Assembly: GCA_030646655.1 (NCBI GenBank)
Contig: JAUSLB010000135.1
Coordinates: 1-5,406, forward strand
Origin: Deltaproteobacteria bacterium
Lineage (GTDB): Bacteria > Desulfobacterota > GWC2-55-46
DNA: 5,406 nt
Reading direction: 5' to 3'
Shown: piece by piece, positions 1 to 5,406 of the stretch
Layout of the letters: each line of letters starts with the position of its first letter
How positions within the stretch are numbered: the stretch's first letter is position 1
Notes under the pieces: model-generated
Seen by the model: only the letters and a program-made list of their open reading frames with translations
What the model was told of the DNA's origin: nothing
Database searches by the model: none
Program-made: the position numbers and the translations under genes

Positions 1-3000
1 ATGCCGTCGGAGTAAGCCTCTCCGCTCTTGTCCCTCTTCATTACGGCGGTAATCGATGCCCAGAGCCTCCTGCCTTTTAAGGTCTGGATCTCCATCTCCT
101 CGCATTTGACGAACCCCTGCCTCCGCAGCTTCTCTCTAAGCTCCAGCTTCTTGTTCTTGTCGACAAGGAAGTCGCTTACGCCGTACTTGAGGATCTCCTC
201 TTTGGAGGAGAAGTCCAGCATCGAGATGGCGGTGCTGTTCACCTCCGCGAAATGCCCGCCGTCGAGCTCAATATTCCTGTAGATGCCTACGGTCAGGTTA
301 TTCACGAGCTCTTCGTACCTCTGCTGGGCCTCTACTCTGGCCGCCTCAGCGAGCCTGCCCTGCCTCTCAGCCTCAATGGTCTCGATGGCAAAGGAGATAT
401 CGGCCGCAAGCGCCTCAAGTAATTTAATCTCCTCGCCATCGAACATATCCGGCTCCCCTGAGTAGAGGTTTATAACCCCTGCCGTGCGCCCCCCGATCCT
501 TAAGGGGAGCGCTGCGGAGGAACGGAAGCCGCACCCGAGCGCCTTATCCCTCCACGGGGCCATGCGCGGGTCCGTCTCGATACTGTTGCAGATGAAAAAC
601 CTGCCCTCGCGTAAAGCCGTGCCTGTCGGCCCCTGTCCTTCCGGCAGGTCTTCCCTTACGGAGATCCTTATGCCCTCGGTGTATCCGCACCCGTCCCCGT
701 GGCTCGATACGCACTTTACAAAAAGGGTGTCAGGGTCGATGACCCCTACCCACGCAAGGAGGAACCTGCCTTCCTCCACGGCTATCCTGCACGCCTCCTC
801 GTAGAGCCTGCCTGTGTCCCTTATGCGGACTATCGCCTCGTTAATTTTGCTTAATACGGAAAAGAGCCTGTTAAGGCGGGTGACCTTCTCTTCGGCGAGC
901 TTCCTGTCGGTGATGTCGGAGAAGATCCCGTCAGCGTATTTAACCCCGTCCCTCTCGTAAGCCGCGGTAGCCCTGTCGTAAACCCATACCCACTGCCCGT
1001 CCTTCCTCCTCAGCCTGTACTCCTCGTTAAAGCTGCTGAACCCGGTAAACAAGGCGCCAAAAGAGGCTATTATCCGGTCAAGGTCAGCGGGGTGTATGTT
1101 ATCAAGCCAAATCCTGTCGTCTGAATAGACCTCCTGCCGGGTGTAGCCGCATACCTTTTCTATGTTCGGGCTTATATAGACTACCCTTCCCCGGGAATCC
1201 GCCGTCCATGTTACATCGGGGATATTGGATATAAGCGTCCTGTAATTCTCCTCGCTCTTCCTTAATGCCTCTTCCGAACGCCTCCTCTCGGTTATGTCCT
1301 GAGCTATCCCGAACATGCGCACAGGCCCGCCCTCTTCGTTATAGCTCGCCTCCCCCTCTGCGCGAAGGACCCGCATCGACTTATCAGGCCGTATGATCCT
1401 GAACTCGGCTGAATAGGGCTTTTTATCATAGAGCGCCTCGTTTATGGACTTTTGGACGGATTCCGCGTCCTCCGGGTGCACGCTCTTTACGAAGTCTTCA
1501 AAAGCCATGGTGGATCCCGGGGTCAGGCCGAATATGCGGTAAAGCTCGTCAGTAAGGACAATGGAGTCTTTCACGATATCCCACTCCCAGCTCCCCATCC
1601 GGGCTATCTCCTGAACCCTTTTAAGCCCCTTCTCGCTTTCAAGCCGCGCCTGCTCTGTCTTTTTGCGCTCGGTTATGTCGGTGGCGATACAGCATATCGC
1701 GAAGGGCGTTCCCTTAGGGCCGAATACCGGCACCTTTACGGAGATATAATAATGTATCCCGTCATTTTGAGCGGCCCTCTCCTCGGCCTCGATAGGAAGC
1801 CCTGTCTCAAACACCCTTTTGTCGTTCTGCCGGTAGTTATCGGCCAATTCCTTGGGGAACAACTCGTGGTCGGTTTTTCCGATTATCTCCTCAGCCTTTA
1901 AGCTGAATACCTCCTCGACCCTCCTGTTTACGAGCATGTACCTGCCGTCCCTGTCCTTCATAAAGATGAGGGCGGTAGAGTTGTCGATGATCGCCCGTTG
2001 CCTCTCTTCGTTCTCCCTTAGGAGCTTGTCCCTGCGCTCTATCTCACGGGCCATCCTGTTGAATGAATCCGAGAGCGCCCCTATCTCGTCCCGCGACTTT
2101 ACCGGGATAGCGACGTCATAGTCGCCCCCGGCTATCGAAGCGGCGGCCCCTGAGATGAGCCGCAGGCGCGCGATTATCACGTTATAAAAGATCGTGAAGA
2201 GGACGGCTATGAACCCCGCCACTATGAAGGCCGCGCTTATCGCCTCCCAGCGCATCTCCGTGACCGAGGCAAGCGCCTCCTCGGCGTCAACCTCGGCAAG
2301 AATGGTCCACCCCAGCGAAGGCATGCACATCGAGGCCCCGGCGACCTCGATGGACCTATAGTTTTCATAGAACGCCGAGACCTCTTTGCCGAGATCGAGG
2401 CATTCTTTTACCGGCAGCGAATCCACCTTCTTTTCAAGGACAGCGCCCTTTATGAACATGGATTCCGTAATCATGAGCCTGTCCCTGTTTACGAGATAGA
2501 CCTCCATCGTCTTTCTCTTGCCCTTTGACCACGAGATAGCCCCCAATCGCCTGTTGAACTCGCCGCTCAAGATGTCATTCAGGTAATCGAGGCGGATAAA
2601 GCCTGAAAGGACGCCTATAAGCTCGCCGTCATCCCCTAAAATCGGGGCTGATACCGCCAGCTCAGGCCCGCCGTTTCTGTCTTTGCCCATTTCCTTAACC
2701 GTAAGCCCGTCCCTCCCTTTTATGAAATAATCCTCGCCTGAGATATCCTTGCCGATTGAAGTCTCTCTGGTAGAGGCTGCTATCCTGCCTTTTGGGGAGG
2801 CTATCGAGATGTGGGTGATGAGATTGTCGTGCGGGAGCTTGTTTTTTATTATATAGCGGCTCAGGCTTTTGCCTGCGGCAAGGCCGCCTGAAGAGGCCTC
2901 TTTCGCGCCTTTTTTGATGTTGTCGTCGCTCGCGAAGTCCTGCATGCGGCGTTTGGACATCTCGAGGAATTGATAGACCTGCCCCTCGTATGCCTCGGCC

Positions 3001-3146
3001 ATGACGGTCAGGTCGTCAAGGATATTGTTCTTGAGAAAATCCCTGTTCTCCCTGTAGCTGTGGGTAAAGGTGATAATGATAGGAAGCAGCGTTACACACA
3101 CCGCGAGGAGCGCCTTATGGAGGAGAGAAGCCGGAGACAGTTTCAT
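1..3146 (-). CDS. Large multidomain membrane sensor (dCache-HAMP-PAS x3-GAF-PAS), C-terminus outside the window
   Basis: The minus-strand frame is open from ATG 3146-3144 to the left edge, giving 1048 complete codons and no stop. The start is the first ATG after an in-frame TAA (3170-3168) and has AGAAGG 7 nt upstream. Domains by residue: TM1 about 11-28; extracytoplasmic double-Cache-like region about 35-290, with the DYF(I/x)KG stretch near 139-144 and a PIL-GDDGELIGVLSG strand near 168-182; TM2 about 301-325; HAMP about 324-376, with the DEIGALSDSFNRM signature at 353-365 but lacking the usual N-terminal Pro; PAS1 about 378-495, ending DITERK; PAS2 about 510-621, PAS_3-like with MGSWEWD and HPED; PAS3 about 632-748, ending DITDRK; GAF about 763-925, with GPTGTA at 839-844, TDPRMAPWR and SSAALPL; PAS4 from about 940, cut after residue 1048 just before its expected DIT-type end. 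The Cache part probably senses a small extracellular ligand, and HAMP relays the signal to the cytoplasmic PAS/GAF stack. This GAF subtype occurs in both histidine kinases and GGDEF/EAL proteins, so the output activity cannot be called. No frameshift was seen. Confidence 0.9.
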   Translation of the reverse strand, partial: MKLSPASLLHKALLAVCVTLLPIIITFTHSYRENRDFLKNNILDDLTVMAEAYEGQVYQFLEMSKRRMQDFASDDNIKKGAKEASSGGLAAGKSLSRYIIKNKLPHDNLITHISIASPKGRIAASTRETSIGKDISGEDYFIKGRDGLTVKEMGKDRNGGPELAVSAPILGDDGELIGVLSGFIRLDYLNDILSGEFNRRLGAISWSKGKRKTMEVYLVNRDRLMITESMFIKGAVLEKKVDSLPVKECLDLGKEVSAFYENYRSIEVAGASMCMPSLGWTILAEVDAEEALASVTEMRWEAISAAFIVAGFIAVLFTIFYNVIIARLRLISGAAASIAGGDYDVAIPVKSRDEIGALSDSFNRMAREIERRDKLLRENEERQRAIIDNSTALIFMKDRDGRYMLVNRRVEEVFSLKAEEIIGKTDHELFPKELADNYRQNDKRVFETGLPIEAEERAAQNDGIHYYISVKVPVFGPKGTPFAICCIATDITERKKTEQARLESEKGLKRVQEIARMGSWEWDIVKDSIVLTDELYRIFGLTPGSTMAFEDFVKSVHPEDAESVQKSINEALYDKKPYSAEFRIIRPDKSMRVLRAEGEASYNEEGGPVRMFGIAQDITERRRSEEALRKSEENYRTLISNIPDVTWTADSRGRVVYISPNIEKVCGYTRQEVYSDDRIWLDNIHPADLDRIIASFGALFTGFSSFNEEYRLRRKDGQWVWVYDRATAAYERDGVKYADGIFSDITDRKLAEEKVTRLNRLFSVLSKINEAIVRIRDTGRLYEEACRIAVEEGRFLLAWVGVIDPDTLFVKCVSSHGDGCGYTEGIRISVREDLPEGQGPTGTALREGRFFICNSIETDPRMAPWRDKALGCGFRSSAALPLRIGGRTAGVINLYSGEPDMFDGEEIKLLEALAADISFAIETIEAERQGRLAEAARVEAQQRYEELVNNLTVGIYRNIELDGGHFAEVNSTAISMLDFSSKEEILKYGVSDFLVDKNKKLELREKLRRQGFVKCEEMEIQTLKGRRLWASITAVMKRDKSGEAYSDG

Positions 3147-3153
3147 CAAAAAG

Positions 3154-3159
3154 CCTTCT
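3154..3159 (-). promoter_or_regulatory. Shine-Dalgarno site of the large sensor gene
   Basis: Read on the minus strand this is AGAAGG, a good match to the anti-Shine-Dalgarno complement. It lies 7 nt before ATG 3146-3144. It supports that start; an in-frame TAA only 21 nt upstream of the ATG leaves no longer ATG-initiated alternative. A TTG codon directly precedes the ATG but would sit too close to the site. Confidence 0.7.
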
Positions 3160-3253
3160 GCTTTGGGTTATTCAGGAGCTTCTTGATGAGGGTCCGGGAC
3201 TAAAAGGAATTAAGCGGCTCAGGGATGTTCGGGCTGTTGGGGCGCCCTAAAAT

Positions 3254-3259
3254 GTTATA
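3254..3259 (-). promoter_or_regulatory. Candidate -10 element for the large sensor gene, with activator-like repeats in place of a -35
   Basis: On the minus strand this reads TATAAC, 5 of 6 matches to the sigma70 -10 consensus. The -35 position (17 bp spacer, about 3277-3282) has no recognisable hexamer. It falls on the proximal copy of a 12 bp direct repeat (3278-3289), and the second copy lies further upstream. That layout resembles an activator-dependent promoter. Transcription would begin around 3245-3248 and give an untranslated leader of about 100 nt. This is inferred from motif matching alone. Confidence 0.33.
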
Positions 3260-3277
3260 GGGCCGTTATTTGCCTCT

Positions 3278-3306
3278 TAGTTTACAGTTCTTGATAGTTT
3301 ACAGTT
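3278..3306. repeat. Pair of perfect 12 bp direct repeats, 17 bp period
   Basis: TAGTTTACAGTT occurs at 3278-3289 and again, without a mismatch, at 3295-3306, separated by 5 bp. The pair lies in the divergent intergenic region, 132 to 160 bp upstream of the large sensor's start codon, and overlaps both of its candidate promoters. Tandem direct sites are typical of response regulators and other transcription factors that bind as head-to-tail dimers. The cognate protein is unknown, and I recognise no named box. Confidence 0.6.
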
Positions 3307-3324
3307 AAGCCCCCAAAAAATCAA
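3296..3324 (-). promoter_or_regulatory. Alternative sigma70-like promoter for the large sensor gene
   Basis: On the minus strand TTGATT (3324-3319) is followed after exactly 17 bp by TAAACT (3301-3296). Each hexamer matches the sigma70 consensus at 4 of 6 positions. The -10 hexamer lies inside the distal copy of the 12 bp direct repeat, so a repressor bound to the repeats would block it. It competes with the TATAAC candidate at 3254-3259, and the sequence alone cannot decide between them. Confidence 0.25.
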
Positions 3325-3524
3325 GGGTATTATCTTTATCCGATAGCGGCATTCGCCTTATATCACTCCTGATTTAAATTTCCGTGATCTTAATCTCCGA
3401 TCAAGATAGAAAAGCATTTTATGGCAGTTAAGTGTCCAGCAAGCCGTAACGGTTAAAAAGCCTGTCTTCCGACCCGCTTTTAAGCCCTTTCTATCATCCG
3501 GCCGCTATAAACCTCAGGCCCTGC
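3307..3524. other. Central part of the divergent intergenic region, no gene recognised
   Basis: The intergenic stretch between the two start codons is 516 bp, long for two divergent genes. In this central part no reading frame with a plausible start, ribosome site and coding character was found on either strand. It contains only short imperfect symmetries, such as ATCTT at 3387-3391 facing AAGAT at 3403-3407 and GGC-ATTC-GCC at 3348-3357. It may hold regulator sites or an unannotated small RNA, but nothing specific can be supported. Confidence 0.5.
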
Positions 3525-3537
3525 TTTTTTATTTTTT
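3500..3537 (+). other. GGCC dyad followed by a T-rich tract, weak terminator-like or AT-rich upstream element
   Basis: GGCC at 3500-3503 and GGCC at 3517-3520 can pair across a 13 nt loop. They are followed by T6-A-T6 at 3525-3537. The four-pair stem is too short for a confident intrinsic terminator, and no upstream plus-strand gene needs one. The T-tract starts about 35 bp upstream of the candidate -35 at 3559, so it might serve as a bent or AT-rich upstream promoter element. Both readings are speculative. Confidence 0.2.
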
Positions 3538-3558
3538 CTGTGAGAGCATTTAATTCTA

Positions 3559-3577
3559 TTGGCTTATATTTCGCCAA
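3559..3577. repeat. TTGGC-N9-GCCAA inverted repeat over the kinase promoter, candidate operator
   Basis: TTGGC at 3559-3563 is the exact reverse complement of GCCAA at 3573-3577, a 19 bp dyad with a 9 bp AT-rich centre. It covers the proposed -35 hexamer and most of the spacer. A dimeric regulator bound there would be expected to compete with RNA polymerase. TTGGC-N-GCCAA half-sites occur in operators of several regulator families, so no specific regulator is assigned. Confidence 0.35.
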
Positions 3578-3587
3578 GTGGTAAAAT
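3559..3587 (+). promoter_or_regulatory. Candidate sigma70 promoter of the histidine kinase gene
   Basis: TTGGCT (3559-3564) matches the -35 consensus at 4 of 6 positions. After exactly 17 bp comes TAAAAT (3582-3587), matching the -10 consensus at 5 of 6 positions. The sequence upstream is AT-rich. Transcription would start near 3594-3596, giving a leader of about 70 nt before the kinase ATG at 3663. This is the best promoter match in the window. Confidence 0.5.
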
Positions 3588-3622
3588 AGGGGCAAGGCGG
3601 ATTTTAATACCCCTTATCGCCT
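3588..3622 (+). other. Kinase mRNA leader with two interleaved inverted repeats
   Basis: AGGGG (3588-3592) can pair with CCCCT (3610-3614), and AGGCG (3595-3599) can pair with CGCCT (3618-3622). The two stems interleave rather than nest, so they would be alternative hairpins or a pseudoknot. If transcription starts near 3595, only the second stem is fully transcribed. It does not match any riboswitch class I can recognise. Confidence 0.2.
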
Positions 3623-3662
3623 AAGTATCCAGCGTCTCCGTCACAAAGCAGACGGTCTTTCG

Positions 3663-5300
3663 ATGAGCACTTCAGTCGGCATAAAGGGGCGCCCTTTAAA
3701 AGGGCATCGGTGGTCGGTCTCCTGTTTGAGGTTAAGGTTAGCCCAAGCCGCGGCAAAGGAGCATACCGCGCCCTTCTGCCTGCTCCTCATAGTGACCGCC
3801 TCGATATTCGCGGCCGAAGCTCTTATAATGTTCGTCATCTCCTTCCTCCCGCCTTCCCCCCGCCATGTAATCATGATCCTCGATGCGCTCCTTCTGACCC
3901 TTCTCGTATTTCCGATGCTATATATACTCCTGTTTAAGCCCATGGCCTCCAACATCGCGGAGTGCAGGCGCGCTGAGGACGAATCGCGGCGGGCAAGGCG
4001 GTTCGCTGAGAGGTGCAACACAGAGCTTGTTGAGAAGACCATCTATATCGACAGCATCCTAAGCTCATCTACCGGCGCGGCGATCGCGGCGACCGGCCTC
4101 GACTTCAGGATCAAATACTTTAACCCTGCAGCAGAGCGGTTCTTCGGCTTCAGGGCTGAGGAGGCGATAGGCAGAAAGGCCTCTGAAATAGCCTTTAAGG
4201 ACGGCATGTCCCCGCTCCGGTTCGAGAATGCCGAAGAGGCGGTAAGGCTCAAGGGCGAATACAGCTACAGCCTCGAGGTGAACGGACCCGCCGGGCTTAG
4301 ATATCTCGATCCCAGAATAACCGGCATCTGGAAGAGGGGGGCCCTTGTAGGGTTCGTGCTCGTCTGTCAGGACATTACCGAAAGAAAGCTCGCGGAAGAA
4401 GAGCTTAAGGAGCTCAATAAGCACCTTGAGAGAAGGGTCGCGGAGGAGATACGCAAGCAGAGGAAGCAGGAGCAGCTGTTGATGCAGCAGTCGAAGCTCG
4501 CCGCGATGGGCGAGATGATGGGGGCGATAGCCCATCAGTGGAGGGAGCCTTTAAGCTCGCTTTGCATACTCATACAGGAACTTGAGGACAGGTACTTATC
4601 CGGCGAAATAGACAAGAAATACGTCGAGAAGACAGTAAAGATGGCGTTTTGCCTCGTCCAGTTCATGTCCGAGACCATCGATGACTTCAGGAACTTCCTC
4701 GTGCCGAGCAGGGAAAAGGCGCCATTCGACGTGAAGGTGGCGACAAAAGAGGTTTTGGCCCTCATGTCAGCGCAGCTTAAGCACTCCAATATATACCTGA
4801 AGCTCAGGTGCGACATAAAAAGATGCATCGGCCACAGCTCCCAGAGGATACTAACCGGGGAGACCGTTAAAAGCCATATCTGCAAGGACTGCAACAGGAC
4901 GGTCATGGGGTACCCTAACGAGTTTAAGCAGATAATACTCAATATAATCGACAACGCGAAGGACGCGATAATCTCGAAGAGGGGAAAGGGCCTCTTTAAA
5001 AACGGCGAGAAGGGGAGGATAGAGATAGATATCTTCAGGGAAAACGGGGCCCTTATAACGAAGATCAGGGATAACGGGGGCGGCATACCCCCTGCCATCA
5101 TAGACAGGATCTTCGAATCCTATTTCACGACAAAGAAAGACGGCACCGGCATAGGCCTTTACATGTCGAAGGTTGTTATAGAGAACAGCATCGGGGGCAG
5201 GCTCTACGCCGAGAACTCGGAGGATGGAGCGGTATTTACGATAGAGCTTGACAGGGTTGAAGCGGCGGCCTTTTTAAAAACCGGCTCAGTACTAATTTAA
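3663..5300 (+). CDS. Membrane-bound PAS sensor histidine kinase of the HQWREPL type
   Basis: A complete 545-residue protein: an ATP-dependent autokinase that should phosphorylate His291 and pass the phosphate to an unlinked response regulator. Domains by residue: cytoplasmic basic N-terminus 1-37; TM helices about 38-62 and 68-91 with a very short PPSPRH turn; PAS about 127-240, ending QDITERK; coiled coil about 241-277; HisKA-like dimerisation/phosphoacceptor region about 278-345 with AIAHQWREPLSSL; HATPase_c about 355-530. In the latter are the N-box around N427 and N431 (ILNIIDNAKDAI), the G1 box DNGGGIP at 470-476, an F-box (IFESYFTTKK) at 483-492, and the G2 box GTGIGLYMSK at 494-503. 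All ATP-binding motifs look intact. Between the first ATP-domain strand and the N-box sits an extra Cys/His-rich segment, about 383-412. ATG 3663 is the first ATG after an in-frame TAA (3582-3584); a later start would lose the first helix. Its ribosome site is weak (AGACGG, 7 nt away). There is no receiver domain and no adjacent regulator gene, so the partner is unknown. Confidence 0.93.
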   Translation: MSTSVGIKGRPLKGHRWSVSCLRLRLAQAAAKEHTAPFCLLLIVTASIFAAEALIMFVISFLPPSPRHVIMILDALLLTLLVFPMLYILLFKPMASNIAECRRAEDESRRARRFAERCNTELVEKTIYIDSILSSSTGAAIAATGLDFRIKYFNPAAERFFGFRAEEAIGRKASEIAFKDGMSPLRFENAEEAVRLKGEYSYSLEVNGPAGLRYLDPRITGIWKRGALVGFVLVCQDITERKLAEEELKELNKHLERRVAEEIRKQRKQEQLLMQQSKLAAMGEMMGAIAHQWREPLSSLCILIQELEDRYLSGEIDKKYVEKTVKMAFCLVQFMSETIDDFRNFLVPSREKAPFDVKVATKEVLALMSAQLKHSNIYLKLRCDIKRCIGHSSQRILTGETVKSHICKDCNRTVMGYPNEFKQIILNIIDNAKDAIISKRGKGLFKNGEKGRIEIDIFRENGALITKIRDNGGGIPPAIIDRIFESYFTTKKDGTGIGLYMSKVVIENSIGGRLYAENSEDGAVFTIELDRVEAAAFLKTGSVLI

Positions 5301-5406
5301 CATCCCGTTTTCCCTAATTTCATTTCCCTTAAAAACCGAAGATCCTACCGGCAAAAAACAGCAAATACCTCTTCAAATCCCCCTTTAAAAAAGCGGATTA
5401 TTATTT
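5301..5406. other. Non-coding sequence downstream of the kinase
   Basis: From the kinase stop codon to the right edge the sequence is AT-rich with many short A and C runs and contains no supportable gene start. No downstream gene closely follows the kinase, so at this point the kinase looks like the last gene of its transcript. Apart from the weak hairpin at 5376-5399, nothing is recognised. Confidence 0.5.
5376..5406 (+). terminator. Weak Rho-independent terminator candidate after the kinase
   Basis: AATCC (5376-5380) pairs with GGATT (5395-5399). Partly paired C and T residues facing G and A residues extend the stem inward with two mismatches, and ATTATTT follows to the window edge. The stem is imperfect and AU-rich inside, and the T-tract is interrupted and cut off by the edge, so the call is tentative. 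Position and orientation suit termination of the kinase transcript about 100 bp after its stop. Confidence 0.3.

Noticed and set aside
28..804. Plus-strand open frames of 60 to 106 codons at 28-282, 283-465 and 484-804
   Set aside because: They lie entirely antisense to the well-supported PAS/GAF coding frame on the minus strand, have no domain-like sequence and are rich in Ser, Pro and Leu as expected for antisense shadows.
1452..2121. Plus-strand open frames at 1452-1901 and 1852-2121
   Set aside because: Antisense to PAS and HAMP segments of the large sensor; no recognisable protein features.
2970..3203. Plus-strand open frame of 77 codons crossing the start of the large sensor
   Set aside because: Mostly antisense to the first 59 codons of the sensor, with no convincing ribosome site; a shadow frame.
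3239..3247. GGGCGCCC palindrome (3240-3247) near the large sensor's candidate promoter
   Set aside because: An isolated 8 bp G+C palindrome without flanking symmetry or a T-tract; too little to call an operator or terminator.
3422..3437. TGGCA at 3422-3426 as the start of a sigma54 promoter
   Set aside because: The -12 TTGCA/GC element is absent at the required distance.
3572..3608. tRNA-Gln-like wording: CGCCAAGTGGTAA (3572-3584) resembles a D-arm and GCGGATTTTAAT (3597-3608) an anticodon arm
   Set aside because: The spacing between them is about 12 nt instead of about 4. There is no T-arm (no GGTTCGAATCC-like segment), no acceptor stem and no CCA end. At most a decayed remnant; chance is equally likely. 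A covariance-model tRNA scan would settle it.
3641..5101. Minus-strand open frames at 3641-4042, 4043-4252, 4065-4535 and 4535-5101, and the plus-strand frame at 3710-3937
   Set aside because: They overlap the complete histidine kinase whose frame carries all expected motifs. Their translations show no family features; the 188-codon frame is a mirror of the ATP-binding domain.
1..5406. Mobile elements, CRISPR arrays, attachment sites, rRNA
   Set aside because: No transposase or integrase motifs, no regularly spaced repeats beyond the single 12 bp pair and no rRNA-like sequence. Both genes have similar base and codon style, giving no sign of recent insertion.

Overview
The window holds two divergently transcribed, membrane-anchored signal-transduction genes separated by a 516 bp non-coding gap. 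No transposase, integrase, CRISPR array, convincing tRNA or rRNA is visible. G+C is slightly above one half by eye. Both genes use AGG (Arg) and ATA (Ile) heavily, and the complete kinase carries an HQWREPL-type H-box. Together these suggest a free-living bacterium of the Desulfobacterota (former Deltaproteobacteria), Nitrospirota or a related lineage. This placement is an inference from style, not from a marker gene.

Left part (1-3146, minus strand): the first 1048 codons of a very large multidomain sensor. The order is TM - extracytoplasmic double-Cache-like domain - TM - HAMP - PAS - PAS - PAS - GAF - PAS, running off the left edge before any output domain. Whether it ends in a histidine kinase, a GGDEF/EAL c-di-GMP module or something else cannot be seen here.

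Middle (3147-3662): a long divergent control region. It contains a perfect 12 bp direct repeat with a 17 bp period on the side of the large sensor. On the kinase side is a good sigma70-type promoter (TTGGCT-17-TAAAAT) whose -35 and spacer are covered by a TTGGC-N9-GCCAA dyad, followed by a leader of roughly 70 nt with interleaved inverted repeats. No gene could be supported in this gap.

Right part (3663-5300, plus strand): a complete 545-residue sensor histidine kinase with a two-helix membrane module, one PAS domain, a coiled coil, an HQWREPL H-box and a full HATPase_c domain. Its most unusual feature is a Cys/His-rich insert of about 28 residues just before the N-box. There is no attached or adjacent receiver domain, so its response regulator must lie elsewhere. 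The last 106 bp are non-coding and end in a weak terminator-like hairpin.

The shared gap makes co-regulation or cross-regulation of the two sensors plausible. No part of the window amounts to a demonstrably new system. The points most worth checking are the Cys/His insert, the two-helix membrane module and the repeat/dyad architecture of the control region.
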